This document shows, one piece after another, positions 61,603 to 64,000 of a stretch of 64,000 nt of DNA. How positions within the stretch are numbered: position 1 is the stretch's first letter; each line of letters opens with the position of its first letter. The stretch lies in NCBI GenBank assembly GCA_964640175.1, contig CAZXFW010000002.1, forward strand, positions 124,001 through 188,000, given 5' to 3'. The translations under genes and the position numbers were made by a program. This DNA comes from JACKDX01 sp964640175 (GTDB taxonomy: Bacteria > Myxococcota_A > Polyangia > Polyangiales > GCA-016699535). The notes under the pieces are model-generated. The model saw only the letters and a program-made list of their open reading frames with translations, was not told the DNA's origin and did not search any database.

Positions 61603-62889
61603 CTAAGACGTAAGCGGCGCCAGGGAACTACGGCCCGCATAGCGAGCAGCGGTGCCAAGCGCTTCTTCAATGCGCAAGAGCTGATTGTACTTGGCCACAC
61701 GTTCGGAACGCGACAGAGATCCCGTTTTGATCTGTCCTGCGCCCGTACCTACCGCAAGATCCGCGATGAACGTGTCTTCCGTTTCGCCGCTTCGATGGGA
61801 AATCACCGCACTATAACGATGGGCCTTGGCTAAGGCCATGGTATCCAGCGTCTCCGTCACGGTACCAATTTGGTTGACCTTCACGAGCACGGAGTTAGCA
61901 ATGTGCTTTTCAATGCCTTGCTGTAACCTCGCGACGTTGGTGACAAACAAATCATCGCCTACAAGTTGCGTGTGTGTGCCGAGCTTTTCCGTCAGTGCCT
62001 TCCAACCCTCCCAATCGTCTTCGGAGCAGCCATCTTCAATCGAAACAATGGGAAAGTCTTTTGCTAACTTAACGTAGATTTCAATCAGCTCGTTCACACT
62101 GCGTGGTTTTCCATCAAAGCGGTATGTCCGGCTTGAAGCATCGTAAAACTCGCTTGCCGCACAATCGAGCGCAAGCGCGATGTCCTTGCCGAGGACATAC
62201 CCTGCCTGAACGACCGCCTCTGCAATCACCTCTAAGGCCTGCGCGTTGTTTGCCAACCGAGGCGCAAACCCGCCTTCATCACCCACGCTCGTCGCAAGCT
62301 CTCTTGCCTTAAGAAGCGCCTTAAGCCGATGAAAGACCTCTGTCCCTGCGCGCAGGGCTTCTTTAAAGCTAGGGGCACCCACAGGCATGATCATAAACTC
62401 TTGAATCTCAAGCCCACTGTCGGCGTGCACGCCTCCATTCACAATGTTCATCATGGGGGTAGGAAGCAGGGGCTTTTCGTCCTTGCCAAGGTATTGCCAC
62501 AACGCCTTTTCTTGTGCCTGTGCCGCGGCGCGGGCCACCGCCATGGAGACGCCGAGCATGGCGTTGGCTCCCAGCTTGGCCTTATTGGCAGTGCCATCCA
62601 GCTTAAGCATCGCCGTATCGATGCCCCGTTGGTCTTCGACAGACATGCCTTTAAGTGCTTCATTAAGTACCGTGTTGACGTTCTTAACGGCCGAAAGCAC
62701 GCCTTTGCCCAAATAGCGCTTGGCATCCCCATCACGCAGTTCCACCGCTTCGTGTTCTCCGGTCGAAGCGCCCGAAGGCACGGCAGCCGTCGCCCGAAGC
62801 CCCGTGCTTAGCTTGGCCTCCACTTCCACCGTGGGATTGCCTCGCGAATCCAGGATTTCTCGGGCATGAAGTTGGCTAAGCGTGGTCAT
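61603..62889 (-). CDS. eno: Enolase
   Basis: A protein of 428 residues that converts 2-phosphoglycerate to phosphoenolpyruvate. Conserved stretches are HAREILDSRGNPTVEVE, VPSGASTGEHEAVELRDG, VGDEGGFAP (catalytic Glu), SIEDGCSEDDWEGW (metal), LVKVNQIGTVTETL (catalytic Lys) and SHRSGETEDTFIADLAVG. Length is normal. ATG with an AAGGAGA site 7 bp upstream and a good promoter about 70 bp upstream. It is convergent with accC. Confidence 0.98.
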   Translation of the reverse strand: MTTLSQLHAREILDSRGNPTVEVEAKLSTGLRATAAVPSGASTGEHEAVELRDGDAKRYLGKGVLSAVKNVNTVLNEALKGMSVEDQRGIDTAMLKLDGTANKAKLGANAMLGVSMAVARAAAQAQEKALWQYLGKDEKPLLPTPMMNIVNGGVHADSGLEIQEFMIMPVGAPSFKEALRAGTEVFHRLKALLKARELATSVGDEGGFAPRLANNAQALEVIAEAVVQAGYVLGKDIALALDCAASEFYDASSRTYRFDGKPRSVNELIEIYVKLAKDFPIVSIEDGCSEDDWEGWKALTEKLGTHTQLVGDDLFVTNVARLQQGIEKHIANSVLVKVNQIGTVTETLDTMALAKAHRYSAVISHRSGETEDTFIADLAVGTGAGQIKTGSLSRSERVAKYNQLLRIEEALGTAARYAGRSSLAPLTS

Positions 62890-62960
62890 GACGGTGTCTC
62901 CTTTTGGTGAGCGAGCGCTCGGGCTGCGCGAACGTGCGTAAGATAATGAGGCTCGCAGGC

Positions 62961-62989
62961 GCTATAGACCGCCCTACAAGGTTTTTCAA
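62961..62989 (-). promoter_or_regulatory. Probable promoter of eno
   Basis: On the minus strand TTGAAA (62989-62984) and TATAGC (62966-62961) are 17 bp apart. A start near 62954 gives a leader of about 65 nt. Confidence 0.6.
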
Positions 62990-63023
62990 TGACCCTAACC
63001 CTGCAAGAAACGCGAATGTCACA

Positions 63024-63809
63024 CTAGGTGGCACTCTGCGTAACAAGCCGCTGCATTTGCATGGTTTCAAAGGCCGCGTTCGCGCGGACTTTCCACGTGC
63101 CTTGCGGTTTCGCCGTAGCAGACGGACAAAGCTCGTTGAGTGGACACGCACTGCACCGTGGTTTACGCGCGAGGCATACGTACCGCCCATGAAGCACAAG
63201 CCGGTGACTCGACGCGGTCCAAGTATGCTTTGGAAACACGGCGCATAAATCCTGCTCTATTTTCCCGGGGTCGTCGTGAATGGTCAGCTCCAGACGTTTG
63301 GCCACACGGCTGACATGCGTATCCACCGCCATCCCTGAAGAGATCCCAAACGCTGTCCCCAGCACGACATTGGCTGTCTTTCGCGCGACTCCGGGTAACG
63401 TGCACAACTTAGCCATGTCGTTAGGAACCTGACCTTGATAACGGCCCGCAACAATTTCTGCCGCACCACAGATAGACTTTGTCTTGTTCCGATAAAACCC
63501 TGTGGGGTGAATCACCTGTTCAACTTCGTCGCGAGGCGCGCGCGCCAATGCCTCAGGGGTTGGCCAACGGCGAAAGAGTTCAGGTGTCACTTTATTAACG
63601 CCTTTATCCGTGCTTTGCGCACTCAAAATCGTTGCCACCACAAGCTGCCACGGTGAGTTAAAATCAAGCTCACAGCGCGGATGAGGCAGCATGGTGGCCA
63701 AGCGCACGTGGATACGTTTGGCATGTGCTTTGTCGGGCTTAAACACGGCGGATCGAGGCATGGCGTTACGCAGAGCATGGCATAGAACCCGTCTTCGCAA
63801 ACCCCTCAC
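63024..63809 (-). CDS. nth: Endonuclease III (DNA glycosylase/AP lyase)
   Basis: A protein of up to 261 residues for base-excision repair of oxidised pyrimidines. The helix-hairpin-helix LPGVARKTANVVLGTAF with catalytic Lys, the VDTHVSRVAKRL motif with catalytic Asp, and the iron-sulphur loop CLARKPRCSACPLNELC (C-x6-C-x2-C-x5-C) are all present. The start is uncertain: GTG at 63809 or ATG at 63761 (245 residues); neither has a good ribosome site, but the conserved region begins after both. It lies upstream of eno on the same strand. Confidence 0.95.
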   Translation of the reverse strand: MRGLRRRVLCHALRNAMPRSAVFKPDKAHAKRIHVRLATMLPHPRCELDFNSPWQLVVATILSAQSTDKGVNKVTPELFRRWPTPEALARAPRDEVEQVIHPTGFYRNKTKSICGAAEIVAGRYQGQVPNDMAKLCTLPGVARKTANVVLGTAFGISSGMAVDTHVSRVAKRLELTIHDDPGKIEQDLCAVFPKHTWTASSHRLVLHGRYVCLARKPRCSACPLNELCPSATAKPQGTWKVRANAAFETMQMQRLVTQSAT

Positions 63810-63880
63810 ACCCTATTTATTAGCCATGAGACGGTGGGTTCTAGTGGAAAAGTCTTCCAACCTCGTCTAGGCTTGCCACC

Positions 63881-64000
63881 GTGCTTACGCTGTACATCCC
63901 CTGGATTCAACTTGGCCCATGGAACATTCCTCTTCCCGGAGGTAACTCGCTTCCGATCCATGCCTTTGGCATTTTAGTCGCCACCGGTGTGTTGGTAGGG
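63881..64000 (+). CDS. lgt: Prolipoprotein diacylglyceryl transferase, 5' part only
   Basis: Forty codons are visible from a GTG, running off the window end. The product begins with an IPWIQLGPWNIPLPGG segment followed by LPIHAFGILVATGVLVG, the N-terminal Lgt pattern in which the first membrane helix contains the conserved HxFGxLV motif. Lgt attaches diacylglycerol to lipobox cysteines, which fits the many lipoproteins seen in this window. Only a weak AGG lies upstream of the GTG, so the exact start may differ. Confidence 0.75.
   Translation, partial: MLTLYIPWIQLGPWNIPLPGGNSLPIHAFGILVATGVLVG

Noticed and set aside
1..64000. Search for CRISPR arrays, insertion sequences, integrases, phage genes and rRNA
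   Set aside because: None seen; no arrays of direct repeats, no transposase motifs and no rRNA segments on reading both strands.

Overview
The window looks like chromosomal DNA of a Deltaproteobacterium in the broad sense, most likely Myxococcota or a near relative. No 16S or other phylogenetic marker is decisive here. The case rests on a receiver plus long coiled-coil protein of the FrzS/AglZ type, a membrane sulfatase fused to HEAT repeats, a lipoprotein combining a haem site with a copper monooxygenase domain, a response regulator with a C-terminal WEVVPELAE helix, many small Asp/Ala/Ser-rich lipoproteins, and an ECF sigma/zinc anti-sigma pair. Base composition is moderate (roughly mid-50s % G+C by eye) and even across the window. 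I see no insertion sequence, prophage, integrase, CRISPR array or rRNA. One tRNA gene (Cys) is present.

Layout. 1-5.7 kb: a 5'-truncated HEAT protein, a lipoprotein, and a convergent four-gene operon with ATGA overlaps encoding a GldA/GldF/GldG-like ABC system plus a DUF4340 protein. 5.8-15.5 kb: polysaccharide deacetylase, fatty acid desaturase, trmB, the haem/copper monooxygenase lipoprotein, a DUF1015 protein, a response regulator and valS. 15.5-25.3 kb: an RpiB-like isomerase, an AstD-like aldehyde dehydrogenase, the FrzS/AglZ-like protein, an operon tatA-phaR-ECF sigma-anti-sigma, an RlmI-like methyltransferase, a HAD phosphatase and a KamA-type aminomutase. 25.4-34.8 kb: sulfotransferase, acnA, a CAP-domain lipoprotein, a CFA-like methyltransferase, tRNA-Cys, the sulfatase/HEAT protein and an EAL phosphodiesterase. 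34.9-41 kb: the translation/transcription operon rimP-nusA-infB-rbfA-truB (minus strand), whose leader contains an intrinsic terminator immediately before rimP. 41-52 kb: a FadE-type acyl-CoA dehydrogenase, an inositol locus (myo-inositol-phosphate synthase divergent from an inositol-phosphate cytidylyltransferase-like gene and a phosphodiester-glycosidase gene), an AAA ATPase, a DUF255 thioredoxin-fold protein and a TonB-like anchored protein. 52-64 kb: a GFA-like protein, a 57-residue zinc-ribbon protein, an orphan 880-residue lipoprotein, a YtrA-type GntR/ABC operon, an HU-like protein, ybeY, accC, eno, nth and the first codons of lgt.

Most genes are housekeeping or envelope functions. The most interesting non-coding signals are (i) two mutually exclusive hairpins in the leader of the inositol-phosphate synthase gene, the second covering its ribosome binding site; (ii) the terminator 9 bp before the rimP start codon, fitting autogenous attenuation of nusA; (iii) perfect palindromes at the promoters of the YtrA-type regulator and of the AAA ATPase. 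Functional statements come from motif recognition by eye; no database search was run.
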